A DNA stretch of 64,000 nucleotides from Ideonella sp. WA131b. GTDB lineage: Bacteria; Pseudomonadota; Gammaproteobacteria; Burkholderiales; Burkholderiaceae_C. Under the pieces are notes generated by a model, which made no database searches, had not been told where the DNA came from, and was given only the letters and a program-made list of their open reading frames with translations. Numbering within the stretch: position 1 is the stretch's first letter; every line of letters starts with the position of its first letter. Location: contig JAGTJW010000002.1 of NCBI GenBank assembly GCA_023657425.1, forward strand, positions 858,431 through 922,430, in the 5' to 3' direction. The position numbers were made by a program, and so were the translations under genes. This document shows positions 26,433 through 37,308 of the stretch, one piece after another.

Positions 26433-28466
26433 TCAGCGCAGGTAGCCGCTGAAGAACGGCCAGAGCTGCCAGGTGAGCAGCGCGAAGATGCCCAGCAGCA
26501 TCACCAGCGCATAGGTGTACAGGCGCCCCGTCTGCGCCTGGCGCAGCACGCCGGCCAGACCACCGATGCCTCGCGCCGAGCCGTTGATGGCGCCGTCGAT
26601 CACGGCCTGGTCGCCGCCCTTCCAGAGGCCCGTCCCCAGTGCCCGCGCACCGGCGGCCAGCACGTTCTCGTTGAACCAGTCCATGTAGTACTTGTTCTCG
26701 AGCACGGTGCGCACGGGCTTCAGCGCGCGGTCGATGGCGGCCGGGATATGCGGTGCCTTCAGGTAGAAGACCCAGGCCGTGACGACACCGGCCAGCGCCA
26801 GCCAGAACGGCACCGTCACCACGCCGTGCAACGCCATGGCCACGGGGCCGTGGAACATCTTGGCCAGCTCGGCGATGGCCGGGTGGGCCTGCGTGTTGAC
26901 GGTGATCGCGTCCTTGAGGAACTCGCCGAACAGCAGCGGCTGGATCGTCATGTAGCCGATCACCACCGAGGGCACGGCCAGCAGGATCAGCGGTGCCGTC
27001 ACCACCCAGGGCGACTCGTGCGGCGTGTGGTCTGCGTGGTCGTCGTCGTGGCCGTGGGCGTGGTCGCTGTCCTCGTGTGACGGCGGCGGGAAGGGCTTGT
27101 GGTGGAAGCGCTCCTCGCCGTGGAAGACGAGGAAGTACATCCGGAACGAGTAGAAGGCCGTGACGAACACGCCGATGTAGACGGCCCACATCGCGAAGGT
27201 GGCTCCTGGCAGCGTGCTGTGGTGCGACGCGATCAGGATGCTGTCCTTGCTGTAGAAGCCAGCGAACAGCGGCGTGCCGATCAGCGCCAGGCTGCCCAGC
27301 AGCGCGGTGATCCACGTGATGGGCATGTGCTTGCGCAGGCCGCCCATGTTGCGGATGTCCTGATCGTGGTGCATGCCGATGATCACGCTGCCGGCGGCCA
27401 GGAACAGCAGCGCCTTGAAGAAGGCGTGCGTCATCAGGTGGAACACGGCCACGCTGTAGGCACTCAGGCCCAGCGCCACCGTCATGTAGCCCAGCTGGCT
27501 GAGCGTGGAGTAGGCGACGACGCGCTTGATGTCGTTCTGGATGATGCCCAGGAAGCCCATGAACAGCGCCGTGATCGCGCCGATGACGAGCACGAGGTTG
27601 AGCGCCGTGTCGGACAGCTCGAACAGCGGACTCATGCGCGCGACCATGAAGATGCCGGCCGTCACCATGGTGGCGGCGTGGATCAGCGCCGAGATCGGGG
27701 TCGGGCCCTCCATCGAATCGGGCAACCACACGTGCAGCGGAAACTGCGCGCTCTTGCCCATGGCGCCCACGAACAGGCAGATGCAGGCCACGGTGAGCAG
27801 CTGCCAATCGGTGCCGGGGAACTGCAGCTTGCTCAGCTCGCCGGCCTTGGCAAAGGCCTCGCCGTAGTTCAGGGTGCCGGCGTAGGCGGCGATCAGGCCG
27901 ATGCCCAGGATGAAGCCAAAGTCGCCCACGCGGTTGACGAGAAAAGCCTTCATGTTGGCAAAAACCGCCGTGGGCTTCTTGAACCAGAAGCCGATCAGCA
28001 GGTAGCTCACCAGGCCCACGGCCTCCCAGCCGAAGAACAGCTGCAGGAAGTTGTTGCTCATCACCAGCATCAACATGCTGAAGGTGAACAGGCTGATGTA
28101 GCTGAAGAAGCGCTGGTAGCCCGGGTCGCCGTCCATGTAGCCGATGGTGTAGACATGCACCATCAGGCTCACGAAGGTCACCACCACCATCATCATGGCC
28201 GTCAGGCCGTCGACCAGGAAGCCGACCTCCATGACCAGCTTGCCCAACACCATCCACTCATAGAGCGTGGCATTGAAACGCGCGCCGTTCGCCACCTGCG
28301 CGAGCACCACGCACGAGCAGACGAAGGCGACGAACACGCCCAGGATGGTGAAGAAGTGGGCGCCTCGGCGGCCCACCCACTTGCCGGCCAGGCCGGAAAT
28401 GATGGCGCCGGCCAGTGGCGCCAGCGGCACGGTGAGCAGCAGCCCTTGCGAGAGTGTTGAAGCCAT
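26433..28466 (-). CDS. nuoL: NADH-quinone oxidoreductase subunit L
   Basis: The 677-residue distal antiporter-like subunit NuoL, including the long C-terminal lateral helix that clamps NuoM and NuoN. Core motifs: FFGWEAVGLVSYLLIGFW with the TM5 glutamate, GKSAQFPLHVWLPDSMEGP with lysine, and IIQNDIKRVVAYSTLSQLGY. A loop at about residues 460-484 is strikingly rich in His and Asp (HEDSDHAHGHDDDHADHTPH), a pattern that could bind metal. Otherwise normal. It starts 4 bp after the nuoK stop. Confidence 0.97.
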   Translation of the reverse strand: MASTLSQGLLLTVPLAPLAGAIISGLAGKWVGRRGAHFFTILGVFVAFVCSCVVLAQVANGARFNATLYEWMVLGKLVMEVGFLVDGLTAMMMVVVTFVSLMVHVYTIGYMDGDPGYQRFFSYISLFTFSMLMLVMSNNFLQLFFGWEAVGLVSYLLIGFWFKKPTAVFANMKAFLVNRVGDFGFILGIGLIAAYAGTLNYGEAFAKAGELSKLQFPGTDWQLLTVACICLFVGAMGKSAQFPLHVWLPDSMEGPTPISALIHAATMVTAGIFMVARMSPLFELSDTALNLVLVIGAITALFMGFLGIIQNDIKRVVAYSTLSQLGYMTVALGLSAYSVAVFHLMTHAFFKALLFLAAGSVIIGMHHDQDIRNMGGLRKHMPITWITALLGSLALIGTPLFAGFYSKDSILIASHHSTLPGATFAMWAVYIGVFVTAFYSFRMYFLVFHGEERFHHKPFPPPSHEDSDHAHGHDDDHADHTPHESPWVVTAPLILLAVPSVVIGYMTIQPLLFGEFLKDAITVNTQAHPAIAELAKMFHGPVAMALHGVVTVPFWLALAGVVTAWVFYLKAPHIPAAIDRALKPVRTVLENKYYMDWFNENVLAAGARALGTGLWKGGDQAVIDGAINGSARGIGGLAGVLRQAQTGRLYTYALVMLLGIFALLTWQLWPFFSGYLR

Positions 28467-28470
28467 CGCG

Positions 28471-28806
28471 TCAACCCTTCAGTTCGTCGAGTTCCTCGAC
28501 GTTGATTGACGCGCGGTTGCGGAACAGCACGACCAGGATCGCCAGTCCGATGGCCGACTCGGCTGCGGCCACCGTGAGGATGAAGAAGACCATCACCTGC
28601 CCGGCCATGCGGTCGGCCTCCAGGGGCAGGAAGTGCGAGAAGGCGATGAAATTCAGATTGACGGCCAGCAGCATCAGCTCAATGGCCATCAGCAGCACGA
28701 TCAGGTTGCGGCGATTCAGGAATATGCCCGCCACCGACAGCGCGAACAGGATGCCGCCGAGGCTGAGGAAGTGGCCCAGCGTGAGGCCGCCCAGTGTGGC
28801 CGTCAT
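28471..28806 (-). CDS. nuoK: NADH-quinone oxidoreductase subunit K
   Basis: The 111-residue NuoK subunit with three helices. The second helix [22 protein letters not shown] carries the conserved glutamate of the proton path, and [22 protein letters not shown] carries the other. The ATG at 28806 overlaps the nuoJ stop (ATGA), so the two are translationally coupled. A longer upstream frame exists but would lie wholly within nuoJ. Confidence 0.96.
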   Translation of the reverse strand: MTATLGGLTLGHFLSLGGILFALSVAGIFLNRRNLIVLLMAIELMLLAVNLNFIAFSHFLPLEADRMAGQVMVFFILTVAAAESAIGLAILVVLFRNRASINVEELDELKG

Positions 28807-29447
28807 GTCGCGCTTCCTTCCTGCCTGGGCGCAGCATCGGGTGCTGAAGGCTGCTCGACCGTCGGCGCGATCTTGACCAGGCGCACGCGGTCGGCCTTCT
28901 TGGCCTTGACTTGTTCGCCCGGGTTCATGTGCTTGCTGTCCTTGCGCTCGCGCAGCGTCAGGGCAATCGCGGCGATGATGGCCACCAGCAGCAGCACAGC
29001 GGCCAGCTGCAGCGGATACAGGTAATCGGTGTAGATCTCGATGCCCAGAAGCCGGGTGTTGCCGATCTCGATCTCGCGCGCCGTCGGCGCCGGTGCGCCC
29101 CCCTGGAAGCCGCGCATGAGCACCAGCGCCATCTGCAGCGCGATCAGCGCGCCCACAAAGCCGGCCACCGGCAGGTGCTTGTAGAAGCCGTCTCGAAAGG
29201 CGTCGGAATTGATGTCGAGCATCATCACCACGAACAGGAAAAGCACCATCACCGCGCCCACGTACACCAGCACCAGGGCGATGGCCAGGAACTCGGCGCG
29301 CAACAGCATCCACAGGCAACTCGCGCTGAAGAAGGCCAGCACCAGGTACAGGGCCGCGTGCACGGTGCTGCGCGCGGTGATGACCCGCAAGCCCGCGAAC
29401 AGCAGGACCGCCGAAAAGACGTAGAAGAGGGCAGTGATGGAGTTCAT
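28803..29447 (-). CDS. nuoJ: NADH-quinone oxidoreductase subunit J
   Basis: The NuoJ subunit, 214 residues from the ATG at 29447; an in-frame GTG at 29459 would add four. Five helices, with the conserved TM3 [23 protein letters not shown] that takes part in the open-closed switch of complex I. A C-terminal hydrophilic tail of about 50 residues ([21 protein letters not shown]...) follows the last helix. The gene is separated from nuoI by a 109-bp gap holding an inverted repeat, unlike the tight spacing elsewhere in the operon. Confidence 0.95.
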   Translation of the reverse strand: MNSITALFYVFSAVLLFAGLRVITARSTVHAALYLVLAFFSASCLWMLLRAEFLAIALVLVYVGAVMVLFLFVVMMLDINSDAFRDGFYKHLPVAGFVGALIALQMALVLMRGFQGGAPAPTAREIEIGNTRLLGIEIYTDYLYPLQLAAVLLLVAIIAAIALTLRERKDSKHMNPGEQVKAKKADRVRLVKIAPTVEQPSAPDAAPRQEGSAT

Positions 29448-29462
29448 CGAGTCAGACACCCG

Positions 29463-29523
29463 TTCGCCCTGAGCCTGTCGAAGGGCTGTGTTCGAAGCGG
29501 GGCTTCGACAGGCTCAGCCCGAA
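29463..29523. repeat. Intergenic inverted repeat (CCTGTCGAAG type) between nuoI and nuoJ
   Basis: Two 21-bp arms, 29463-29483 and 29503-29523, pair at 19 of 21 positions; each holds GAGCCTGTCGAAG or its complement, with a 19-nt loop. This motif is a very common dispersed intergenic palindrome in Burkholderiales genomes (from memory, not searched). In the nuo transcript it would fold into a strong hairpin in the gap between nuoI and nuoJ. It has no T-run, so it looks like an mRNA stabiliser or processing element rather than a terminator. Confidence 0.9.
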
Positions 29524-29556
29524 TGGATTGTTTCTAGTCACCGATTGGGATGGAAA

Positions 29557-30054
29557 TCAACGGAACTTCGCGTCGGCGGCACGGGCGGCAGCGATGTCCT
29601 TCTCGTAGCGGTCGCCCACCGCGAGCAGCATGTCCTTCGTGAAGTAAAGGTCGCCGCGCTTTTCGCCGTGGTACTCGAAGTGGTGTGTCTCGACGATGCT
29701 GTCGACCGGGCAGCTTTCCTCGCAGAAGCCGCAGAAGATGCACTTCGTGAGGTCGATGTCGTAGCGCTTGGTGCGGCGGGTGCCGTCGGCGCGGACCTCG
29801 CTCTCGATGGTGATGGCCATCGCCGGGCACACGGCCTCGCAGAGCTTGCAGGCGATGCAGCGCTCCTCGCCGTTCTCGTAGCGGCGCAGCGCATGCAGGC
29901 CGCGGAAGCGCGGGCTTTGAGGCGTCTTTTCTTCGGGAAACTGCACGGTGATCGTCGGCGACAGGAAATGCTTGCCGGTGATCCTGAGGCCCTTGAACAG
30001 TTCGACCAGCATGAGGCTGGACAGCACATCCTTGACCGCGGTTAGGGTGCTCAT
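29557..30054 (-). CDS. nuoI: NADH-quinone oxidoreductase subunit I
   Basis: The 165-residue peripheral-arm subunit with two [4Fe-4S] clusters (N6a and N6b). Both motifs are intact: [16 protein letters not shown] and [16 protein letters not shown]. It passes electrons from NuoG toward NuoB. The N-terminal amphipathic stretch ([17 protein letters not shown]) lies against NuoH. It starts 13 bp after the nuoH stop. Confidence 0.97.
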   Translation of the reverse strand: MSTLTAVKDVLSSLMLVELFKGLRITGKHFLSPTITVQFPEEKTPQSPRFRGLHALRRYENGEERCIACKLCEAVCPAMAITIESEVRADGTRRTKRYDIDLTKCIFCGFCEESCPVDSIVETHHFEYHGEKRGDLYFTKDMLLAVGDRYEKDIAAARAADAKFR

Positions 30055-30067
30055 CGCTGGGTCTCCA

Positions 30068-31141
30068 TCAGAGGGGCTTGAACACGCTGAAAGGCGTCTG
30101 CATCCACAGGCCCACCACGACCAGCCAGATCAAGGTGATCGGAATGAAGACCTTCCAGCCCAGCCGCATGATCTGGTCGTAGCGGAAGCGCGGGAAGGTG
30201 GCGCGCACCCACAGGAACATGGTGACGACGACAAAGACCTTGGCCGCGAACCAGAACCAGCCCCAGGCTCCGGTATCCGGCAGAAAGCCCACCGGCGACG
30301 ACCAGCCGCCCAGGAACAGCAGCACGGTCATCGTGCTGACGAGGATCATGTTCGCGTACTCGGCCAGGAAGAACATCGCGAAGCTCATGCCCGAGTACTC
30401 GATCATGTGGCCGGCGACGATCTCGCTTTCGCCCTCGACCACGTCGAAGGGGTGGCGGTTGGTCTCGGCCAGGCCGGCGATGAAGAAGATCACGAAGATC
30501 GGCAGCAGCGGCAGCCAGTTCCAGCTGAGAAAGGTGAGCCCCATGTCGGCAAAGTGGCCGCGCTGCTGCTGCGCCACGATGTCCGACAGGTTCATGCTCG
30601 CCGACACCATGAGCACGACGACGAGGCAAAAGCCCATGGCGATCTCGTAGCTCACCATCTGGGCCGACGCGCGCAGCGCGCCCAGGAAGGCGTACTTCGA
30701 GTTGCTGGCCCAGCCGGCAATGATGACGCCGTAGACCTCCAGGCTCGTGATGGCCATCAGAAACAGCAGGCCGGCGTTGATGTTGGCCAGCGCGAGATCA
30801 GGCCCGAACGGCACCACAGCCCACGCCGCCAGCGCGGGCATGATGGTCATGACGGGGCCGAGGAAGAACAGCGGCTTGTTGGCCGCCGTCGGGCGAACGA
30901 TCTCCTTGAAGATCAGCTTCACGGCATCGGCGATGGGTGTGAGAAGGCCGTAGGGGCCCACGCGGTTGGGGCCCGGCCGGATCTGGCTCCAGCCGATGGC
31001 CTTGCGCTCCCACAGCGTGAGGTAGGCGACGCAGCCCATGAGCGGCAGCACGACGGCGACGATCTTGATGAGCGTCCAGATCACGAGCCACAGCGTGGGG
31101 CCCAGGGCCGCGTTGGCGGCGGCGTGCAGCGGCTCGAACAT
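30068..31141 (-). CDS. nuoH: NADH-quinone oxidoreductase subunit H
   Basis: The 357-residue membrane subunit that forms much of the quinone chamber. Eight or so helices; conserved blocks are [44 protein letters not shown] and [20 protein letters not shown], containing the acidic loop residues that couple quinone reduction to proton pumping. Its ATG shares one base with the nuoG stop codon. Confidence 0.97.
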   Translation of the reverse strand: MFEPLHAAANAALGPTLWLVIWTLIKIVAVVLPLMGCVAYLTLWERKAIGWSQIRPGPNRVGPYGLLTPIADAVKLIFKEIVRPTAANKPLFFLGPVMTIMPALAAWAVVPFGPDLALANINAGLLFLMAITSLEVYGVIIAGWASNSKYAFLGALRASAQMVSYEIAMGFCLVVVLMVSASMNLSDIVAQQQRGHFADMGLTFLSWNWLPLLPIFVIFFIAGLAETNRHPFDVVEGESEIVAGHMIEYSGMSFAMFFLAEYANMILVSTMTVLLFLGGWSSPVGFLPDTGAWGWFWFAAKVFVVVTMFLWVRATFPRFRYDQIMRLGWKVFIPITLIWLVVVGLWMQTPFSVFKPL

Positions 31142-33483
31142 CAGGCCTTCTCCACGGTGAGGGTGCCGAACATGGCACCCAGGGCCGCCGTGACCGCGTG
31201 ACCGGCAGCCACGCGCACGGCGGTGGCGGCAAGCGTGTCGTCGCAGCGTGCGGCGAGCACCGCCATGCCCTCACCTTGCGTGATGCGCACGCGGTCGCCC
31301 TCGACCAGGCCCAACCGGGCCCACAACGCAGGCGGGATGCCCGCCACCAGCTCGCGCGCGTCGGCCGTGAGCTGCAGCGAGCTCGCGCGGCGCACGATCA
31401 TGTCCGTGGCGTAGATGGGAACGTCGGCGATGCGCTCCAGGCCTTCCGGGGCCGCACGCAGCGCAGCGGGCGAGGGCTCGACCACACTGCCGTTGTCCAG
31501 ACGCCTGGCGAGCTCGGCCGTGTCGCCCAGCGCCTCGGCGCGCACCGCCTCGGAGCTTTCTTGCCCAAACCCCGACAGGCCCAGCAGGTTGCCCAGCACG
31601 CGCAGGATCTTCCACCCCGGGCGCGTTTCGCCCAGCGGCTTGATGACGCCGTGGAAGGCCTGCAGCCTGCCCTCGGCGTTGACGAAGCTGCCACCGGTCT
31701 CGGTGAACGGCGCCGTGGGCAGCAGCACGTCGGCTGCCTGGCCCAGGGCGCTTTCGGGTCCGTCGAAGAAGGGCGTCATCGCCACCACGAGGCCCGCCTG
31801 CGAGAGCGCGGCCTGCGTGGCGGTGGCGTCGGCGCCGTCGAGCAAGGGTTCGGTGTTCAGCAGCAGCAGCGCCTTCATGGGCTGCGTCAGCATCTGAGCG
31901 GCGTTCAGGCCCCCCGGGCCGGGCAGCGCGCCGACGAGTTGCGCGCCGACGGCGTTGGCGCCCTCGCCCAAGTAGCCCACGGTGGCCCCCGTCTGCGCGG
32001 CGATCCACTGCGCCACGGCCAGGATCTGCGCAGCCTGAGGGTGCTGCGCAGCGGCGTGGCCCAGGAGCAGCGCCTTGTGCGCGCCGCTGGCCAGCAGCTC
32101 GGCCACCGCTTGCGCATGGGGGCCGGGGGTGGCAGGCAGCGGCGCCGGCACGCCGGCCAGCCGCGCGACGGCCGCGGCCACGTCGGCCAACTGCTGCAGC
32201 CACTGCGACGGCGCGGCGGTGAGCGTGGCGGTCACCGGCAGCGCCCAGTCGTCATGCACCGCGTTCAGGCTGGCGATGCGCGCGCCGCGTTTCGCGGCCT
32301 GGCGCAGGCGTTGTGCGAACAGCGGGTGGTCCTTGCGCAGGAAGCTGCCGATGACGAAGGCACGGTCCAGCGTCGCCAGACTTGCTATCGAACGGCCCAG
32401 CCAGCGCGCCTTGCCCGGTGGCGCGGCGTTGCCGAAGTCAGCGTGGCGCAGGCGGTGGTCGATGTTTTCGCTGCCCAGGCTGCGCATCAGCTTGGCCAGC
32501 AGGTGCAGTTCTTCCACGGTGGCCATCGGGTGCGCCAGCGCGCCCATGTGCGCGCTGCCGAACTCGGACTTCACCCGCTTGAGGCCCTGGGCCACGTAGC
32601 GCAGCGCGGTGGTCCAGTCGACGGCCTGCCACTGCCCGCCCTGCTTGATCATCGGCTGCTGCAGCCGAGCGGGCCCGTTCAGCGCCTCGTAGCTGAAGCG
32701 ATCGCGGTCGGCGATCCAGCACTCGTTGACGTCCTCGTTCTCCAGCGGCACCACGCGCATCACGGTGCCGGCCTTGACCTGCACAACGAGGTTGGCGCCG
32801 GTGCTGTCGTGCGGCGAGACCGACTTGCGACGGCTGAGCTCCCAGGTGCGCGCGCTGTAGCGGAAGGGCTTGCTCGTGAGGGCGCCGACCGGGCAGATGT
32901 CGATCATGTTGCCCGACAGCTCGCTGTCGACCGTGCGGTCTTCGACCGTGGTGATCTCGCTGTGCTCGCCGCGGTGGATCATGCCCAGCTCCATCACCCC
33001 GGCCACCTCCTGGCCGAAGCGCACGCAACGGGTGCAGTGGATGCAGCGGGACATCTCTTCCATGCTGATCAGCGGGCCGACGTCCTTGTGCTCGACGACG
33101 CGCTTTTCCTCGGCGTAGCGGCTGGCGCCGCCGCCGTAGCCCACCGCCAGATCCTGCAACTGGCACTCGCCGCCCTGGTCGCAGATGGGGCAGTCCAGGG
33201 GATGGTTGATGAGCAGGAACTCCATCACCGACTGCTGCGCCTTGACCGCCTTGTCGGACTTGGTGCGCACCACCATGCCGTTGGTGACCGGTGTGGCACA
33301 GGCCGGCATGGGCTTGGGCATCTTCTCGATGTCGACCAGGCACATGCGGCAATTGGCTGCGATGGACAGCTTCTTGTGGTAGCAGAAGTGCGGCACGTAG
33401 ATGCCGGCGGCATCGGCCGCGTGCATGACCACGCTGCCGTCGGGAACCGTGACGGTCTTGCCGTCGATGTGGAGCTCGGCCAT
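31141..33483 (-). CDS. nuoG: NADH-quinone oxidoreductase subunit G
   Basis: The 780-residue iron-sulfur subunit. The N-terminal 2Fe-2S ferredoxin region has [19 protein letters not shown]; next come the His-Cys cluster [20 protein letters not shown] and the [10 protein letters not shown] plus [10 protein letters not shown] set. The C-terminal two thirds are the molybdopterin-oxidoreductase-like domain without cofactor. Start ATG 33483 ([11 protein letters not shown]) matches the family; upstream codons in frame overlap nuoF. Confidence 0.97.
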   Translation of the reverse strand: MAELHIDGKTVTVPDGSVVMHAADAAGIYVPHFCYHKKLSIAANCRMCLVDIEKMPKPMPACATPVTNGMVVRTKSDKAVKAQQSVMEFLLINHPLDCPICDQGGECQLQDLAVGYGGGASRYAEEKRVVEHKDVGPLISMEEMSRCIHCTRCVRFGQEVAGVMELGMIHRGEHSEITTVEDRTVDSELSGNMIDICPVGALTSKPFRYSARTWELSRRKSVSPHDSTGANLVVQVKAGTVMRVVPLENEDVNECWIADRDRFSYEALNGPARLQQPMIKQGGQWQAVDWTTALRYVAQGLKRVKSEFGSAHMGALAHPMATVEELHLLAKLMRSLGSENIDHRLRHADFGNAAPPGKARWLGRSIASLATLDRAFVIGSFLRKDHPLFAQRLRQAAKRGARIASLNAVHDDWALPVTATLTAAPSQWLQQLADVAAAVARLAGVPAPLPATPGPHAQAVAELLASGAHKALLLGHAAAQHPQAAQILAVAQWIAAQTGATVGYLGEGANAVGAQLVGALPGPGGLNAAQMLTQPMKALLLLNTEPLLDGADATATQAALSQAGLVVAMTPFFDGPESALGQAADVLLPTAPFTETGGSFVNAEGRLQAFHGVIKPLGETRPGWKILRVLGNLLGLSGFGQESSEAVRAEALGDTAELARRLDNGSVVEPSPAALRAAPEGLERIADVPIYATDMIVRRASSLQLTADARELVAGIPPALWARLGLVEGDRVRITQGEGMAVLAARCDDTLAATAVRVAAGHAVTAALGAMFGTLTVEKA

Positions 33484-33487
33484 GGTG

Positions 33488-34837
33488 CTACGCGGTCTGC
33501 GGCACAGCGCAGGTCTTGTGCTCGATGTGGTGCGCGAACTCGTCGCGGAAATGCTTGAGCATGCCTTCAACCGGCATGGCGGCGGCGTCACCCAAGGCGC
33601 AGATCGTGCGACCCTTGATGTTGGCCGACACGCTGTCGAGCAGCGCCAGGTCGTCGGCCCGGCCCTGGCCGTGCTCGATGCGGTGGATCACCCGCCACAG
33701 CCAGCCCGTGCCCTCGCGGCAGGGCGTGCACTGGCCGCAGCTCTCGTGCTGGTAGAAGTACGACAGGCGCAGCAGGCTCTTCACCATGCAGCGGGTGTCG
33801 TTCATGACGATGACCGCGCCCGAGCCCAGCATGGAGCCTGCCTTGGCGATGGCGTCGTAGTCCATCGTCAGGTCCATCATGATGTTCGCGGGCAGCACCG
33901 GGGCCGACGAACCACCGGGGATCACGGCCTTGAGCGAGCCGCCCTTCACGCCGCCGGCCAGCTCCAGCAGCTTGGCAAACGGCGTGCCCAGCGGGATCTC
34001 GAAGTTGCCGGGCTTGTTGACGTCGCCCACCACGCTGAAGATCTTGGTGCCGCCGTTGTTGGGTTTGCCGCACTCGAGGTAGGCCTGGCCGCCGTGGTTG
34101 ATGATCCACGGCACCGCGGCGAAGGTCTCGGTGTTGTTGATGGTGGTGGGCTTGCCGTAGAGGCCGAAGCTCGCCGGGAACGGCGGCTTGAAGCGCGGCT
34201 GGCCCTTCTTGCCCTCGAGGCTTTCGAGCAGCGCGGTCTCTTCGCCGCAGATGTAGGCGCCGAAGCCGTGGAAGGCGTGCAGCTGGAAGCAGAAGTCGCT
34301 GCCACCGATGCGGTCGCCCAGCATGCCGGCGGTGCGGGCCTCGTCCAGCGCCTGCTCAAAGCGCTCGTAGATCTCGAAGATCTCGCCGTGGATGTAGTTG
34401 TAGCCCGTCTTGATGCCCATCGCATAAGCGGCGATGGCCATGCCCTCGATGACGATGTGCGGGTTGTAGGCGAGGATGTCGCGGTCCTTGCAGGTGCCGG
34501 GCTCGCCCTCGTCGGAGTTGCACACCAGGTACTTCGCGCCCGGAAAGGCGCGCGGCATGAAGCTCCACTTCAGGCCCGTGGGGAAGCCTGCGCCCCCGCG
34601 GCCGCGCAGCGCGCTGGCCTTGACCTCGGCGATGACCTGATCCTGCGTCATCCCCGGGCCGCCGTCCAGGCCGAGGATCTTCTTCAGCGCCGAGTAGCCG
34701 CCACGCGCCACGTAATCGGCGTAGCGCCAGTTGCGACCATCCAGCCCCGCGTAGATCTGCGCGCCGATGTGGCGGTCGTGGAAGCAGCTCTCCGTGCCCT
34801 TGGCCTGGAACTTCGACAGGTCGAGCGTGGGGTTCAT
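33488..34837 (-). CDS. nuoF: NADH-quinone oxidoreductase subunit F
   Basis: The 449-residue subunit that binds NADH, FMN and cluster N3. The NADH/FMN glycine-rich motif [17 protein letters not shown] is at about residue 65-82, [15 protein letters not shown] follows, and the [4Fe-4S] ligands are in [14 protein letters not shown] with a fourth cysteine in RTICALGDA. The start ATG 34837 overlaps the nuoE stop by ATGA-type overlap. Normal length. Confidence 0.97.
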   Translation of the reverse strand: MNPTLDLSKFQAKGTESCFHDRHIGAQIYAGLDGRNWRYADYVARGGYSALKKILGLDGGPGMTQDQVIAEVKASALRGRGGAGFPTGLKWSFMPRAFPGAKYLVCNSDEGEPGTCKDRDILAYNPHIVIEGMAIAAYAMGIKTGYNYIHGEIFEIYERFEQALDEARTAGMLGDRIGGSDFCFQLHAFHGFGAYICGEETALLESLEGKKGQPRFKPPFPASFGLYGKPTTINNTETFAAVPWIINHGGQAYLECGKPNNGGTKIFSVVGDVNKPGNFEIPLGTPFAKLLELAGGVKGGSLKAVIPGGSSAPVLPANIMMDLTMDYDAIAKAGSMLGSGAVIVMNDTRCMVKSLLRLSYFYQHESCGQCTPCREGTGWLWRVIHRIEHGQGRADDLALLDSVSANIKGRTICALGDAAAMPVEGMLKHFRDEFAHHIEHKTCAVPQTA

Positions 34838-35325
34838 TGGGGCTGCGCCTTCAGGAAATCGAGCAGCTCGTCCAGGCGCTCGTTGGTCATGAAGCTGAGC
34901 ATCTGGCGGTCGTTGACCAGCATCACCGGCGCGTCGGCGCAGGCGCCCAGGCACTCGCTGGGCTGCACGGTGAAGGTGCCGTCGGCCGTGGTGCCGTAGG
35001 GCTCGACGCCCAGCCGCTTGCACACGTGTTGCAGCGCCTGTTCGCCATCGCGCAGCGCGCACGGCAGGTTGGTGCAGACGTTGAGCTTGAAGCGCCCCAC
35101 CGGCTGCTGGTTGTACATGTTGTAGAAGGTCGTCACCTCGTGCACCGCAATCGGTGGCATGCCCAGGTACGCGGCGATCGCGTCCTCGGCCTCGGTGCTG
35201 ACCCAGCCCTGCTCCTGCTGCACGATGGCCAGACAGGCCATCACGGCCGAGACCTTTTGCTCGGGTGGGTACTTCGCCACCTCACGGTCGAACCGTGCTC
35301 TCGTGGCATCGCTCAAATGCATCAT
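34834..35325 (-). CDS. nuoE: NADH-quinone oxidoreductase subunit E
   Basis: The 163-residue thioredoxin-fold subunit holding the [2Fe-2S] cluster N1a. Ligand cysteines appear as VCTNLPCAL and [27 protein letters not shown] is a conserved family stretch. It overlaps both neighbours by four bases (nuoD upstream, nuoF downstream), indicating tight coupling. Confidence 0.97.
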   Translation of the reverse strand: MMHLSDATRARFDREVAKYPPEQKVSAVMACLAIVQQEQGWVSTEAEDAIAAYLGMPPIAVHEVTTFYNMYNQQPVGRFKLNVCTNLPCALRDGEQALQHVCKRLGVEPYGTTADGTFTVQPSECLGACADAPVMLVNDRQMLSFMTNERLDELLDFLKAQPQ

Positions 35326-36575
35326 CGATCGATCTCGCCAAACACGACGTCCATCGTGCCAATGATTGCCACCGCGTCGGCGATCATGTGGCCGCGTGCC
35401 ATCTCGTCGAGCGCGGCCAGGTGCACGAAGCCGGGCGGGCGGATCTTCAGCCGGTAGGGCTTGTTGGCCCCGTCGCTCACGATGTAGATGCCAAACTCAC
35501 CCTTGGGGTGCTCCACCGCGGCGTAGGCTTCGCCCTCGGGCACGTGCATGCCCTCGGTGAACAGCTTGAAGTGGTGAATCAGCTCCTCCATGTTGGACTT
35601 CATGTCCACGCGCGAGGGCGGCGCCACCTTGTGGTTGTCGGTGATCACAGGGCCGGGGTTGGCGCGCAGCCAGTCCACGCACTGCCTGACGATGCGGTTG
35701 CTCTGCCGCATCTCCTCCACGCGCACGAGGTAGCGATCGTAGGTGTCGCCGTTCACGCCCACGGGCACATCGAAGTCCATGCGGTCGTAGACGTCGTAGG
35801 GCTGCTGCTTGCGGAGATCCCACGCAATGCCGCTGCCCCGCAGCATCGCGCCGGTGAAGCCGAGGTTCAGCGCGCGCTCCGGGCTCACGACGCCCACGCC
35901 CACCGTGCGCTGCTTCCAGATCCGGTTGTCGGTGAGCAGGGTCTCGTAGTCGTCGACGTTCTTCGGAAAGCGTTGGCAGAAATCGTCGATGAAGTCCAGC
36001 AGGCTGCCCTGGCGATTGGCGTTGAGCGCCTTGATGGCCTTCTCGTTCTTGATGCGGCTCACCTGGTACTGCGGCATGCGCTCGGGCAGGTCGCGGTAGA
36101 CGCCGCCCGGGCGGAAGTAGGCCGCGTGCATGCGCGCGCCCGACACCGCCTCGTACATGTCGAAGATGTCCTCACGCTCGCGGAAGCAGTAGATGAGGAT
36201 GTTCATGGCCCCGCAGTCGAGGCCATGGCAGCCCAGCCACAGCAGATGGTTGAGCAGCCTTGTCAGCTCGGCGTACATGACGCGGATGTACTGCGCGCGC
36301 TCGGGCACCTCGATGCCCAGCAGCTTTTCGATGGCCAGGCAGTAGGCGTGCTCGTTGGCCATCATCGACACGTAGTCGAGGCGGTCCATGTAGGGCAGGC
36401 TCTGGATGTAGGTCTTCTGCTCGGCCAGCTTCTCGGTGGCGCGGTGCAGCAGGCCGATGTGCGGGTCGGCGCGCTGGATGACCTCGCCGTCGAGCTCGAG
36501 CACCAAGCGCAGCACGCCGTGCGCGGCCGGGTGCTGGGGCCCGAAGTTCAGGGTGTAGTTCTTGATCTCAGCCAT
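35322..36575 (-). CDS. nuoD: NADH-quinone oxidoreductase subunit D
   Basis: The 417-residue 49-kDa homologue that lines the quinone site with NuoB. It begins [23 protein letters not shown], with the conserved quinone-site histidine in GPQHPAAHG, and includes [26 protein letters not shown]. The C terminus [39 protein letters not shown] is full length. A 111-bp gap with a repeat separates it from nuoC. Confidence 0.97.
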   Translation of the reverse strand: MAEIKNYTLNFGPQHPAAHGVLRLVLELDGEVIQRADPHIGLLHRATEKLAEQKTYIQSLPYMDRLDYVSMMANEHAYCLAIEKLLGIEVPERAQYIRVMYAELTRLLNHLLWLGCHGLDCGAMNILIYCFREREDIFDMYEAVSGARMHAAYFRPGGVYRDLPERMPQYQVSRIKNEKAIKALNANRQGSLLDFIDDFCQRFPKNVDDYETLLTDNRIWKQRTVGVGVVSPERALNLGFTGAMLRGSGIAWDLRKQQPYDVYDRMDFDVPVGVNGDTYDRYLVRVEEMRQSNRIVRQCVDWLRANPGPVITDNHKVAPPSRVDMKSNMEELIHHFKLFTEGMHVPEGEAYAAVEHPKGEFGIYIVSDGANKPYRLKIRPPGFVHLAALDEMARGHMIADAVAIIGTMDVVFGEIDR

Positions 36576-36646
36576 GGAAGCTCAGGCGCGGGTAGCGGCC
36601 ATCAAGCAGAAGCCACGGATCCGGCTCTGCCGGGCCGTCGGCGAAC

Positions 36647-36686
36647 GGCCCCCTCGGGGGGTAGCGAACGAAGTGAGCTTGGGGGC
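36647..36686. repeat. Intergenic GC-hairpin repeat between nuoC and nuoD
   Basis: GGCCCCCTCGGGGGG (36647-36661) folds into a tight hairpin and is followed by TAGCGAACGAAGTGAGCTTG and a further GGGGGC (36681-36686) able to pair with the GCCCCC at the start. The combination of a CCCCC-TCG-GGGGG hairpin with ACGAAGTGAGC is a widespread dispersed intergenic repeat in Comamonadaceae and relatives (recollection, not searched). It occupies the nuoC-nuoD gap and ends directly at the nuoC stop codon. Confidence 0.85.
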
Positions 36687-37286
36687 TCATGACAATCCGC
36701 CGTAGTTGTCTTCGCGCACCACGCGCGGCACGTTCTCGCGCGGCTCGATGGTCACGGGCTGGTAGATCACGCGCTTGGTCTCGGCGTCGTAGCGCATCTC
36801 GACGTGGCCGCTGACCGGGAAGTCCTTGCGCATCGGGTGGCCGATGAAGCCGTAGTCGGTGAGGATGCGGCGCAGGTCCTCGTGGCCCTCGAAGAGGATG
36901 CCGAAGAGATCGAAGGCCTCGCGCTCGAACCAGTTGGCGGCGTTCCAGACCTCGTTGATGGACGGCACGGCGGGCAGGTCGTCGTCGGGGCAGTGCACGT
37001 GCACGCGCAGGCGCCAGTTCAGGCTGACCGAGAGCAGGTGCGAGACCACGGAGTAGCGTGGGCCTTCGGTACCCTCGTTGCGGTACTCCGACCAGTCGAC
37101 GCCGGCCAGGTCGATCAGCTGCTCGAAGCGAAGCTGCGGGTCATCGCGCAGCCTGCGCGCCACGTCGGGCCAGCGGGCCGCCGGCACGGTGATCGTGATC
37201 TCGCCGCGGTCGCGCTTCAGCGCAGTGACGGCATCGCCGAGCACGCTCGTGAGCGTCGCCTGCAGGGTGTCGAGCTTCAGGGTCAT
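36687..37286 (-). CDS. nuoC: NADH-quinone oxidoreductase subunit C
   Basis: The 199-residue NuoC subunit (30-kDa homologue), separate from NuoD as in most betaproteobacteria. Family blocks are present: [39 protein letters not shown] and [23 protein letters not shown]. The ATG at 37286 (MTLKLDTLQ) is the plausible start; longer in-frame codons overlap nuoB. Confidence 0.96.
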   Translation of the reverse strand: MTLKLDTLQATLTSVLGDAVTALKRDRGEITITVPAARWPDVARRLRDDPQLRFEQLIDLAGVDWSEYRNEGTEGPRYSVVSHLLSVSLNWRLRVHVHCPDDDLPAVPSINEVWNAANWFEREAFDLFGILFEGHEDLRRILTDYGFIGHPMRKDFPVSGHVEMRYDAETKRVIYQPVTIEPRENVPRVVREDNYGGLS

Positions 37287-37308
37287 CGGGTACTTCCGGG
37301 CACCAGGG

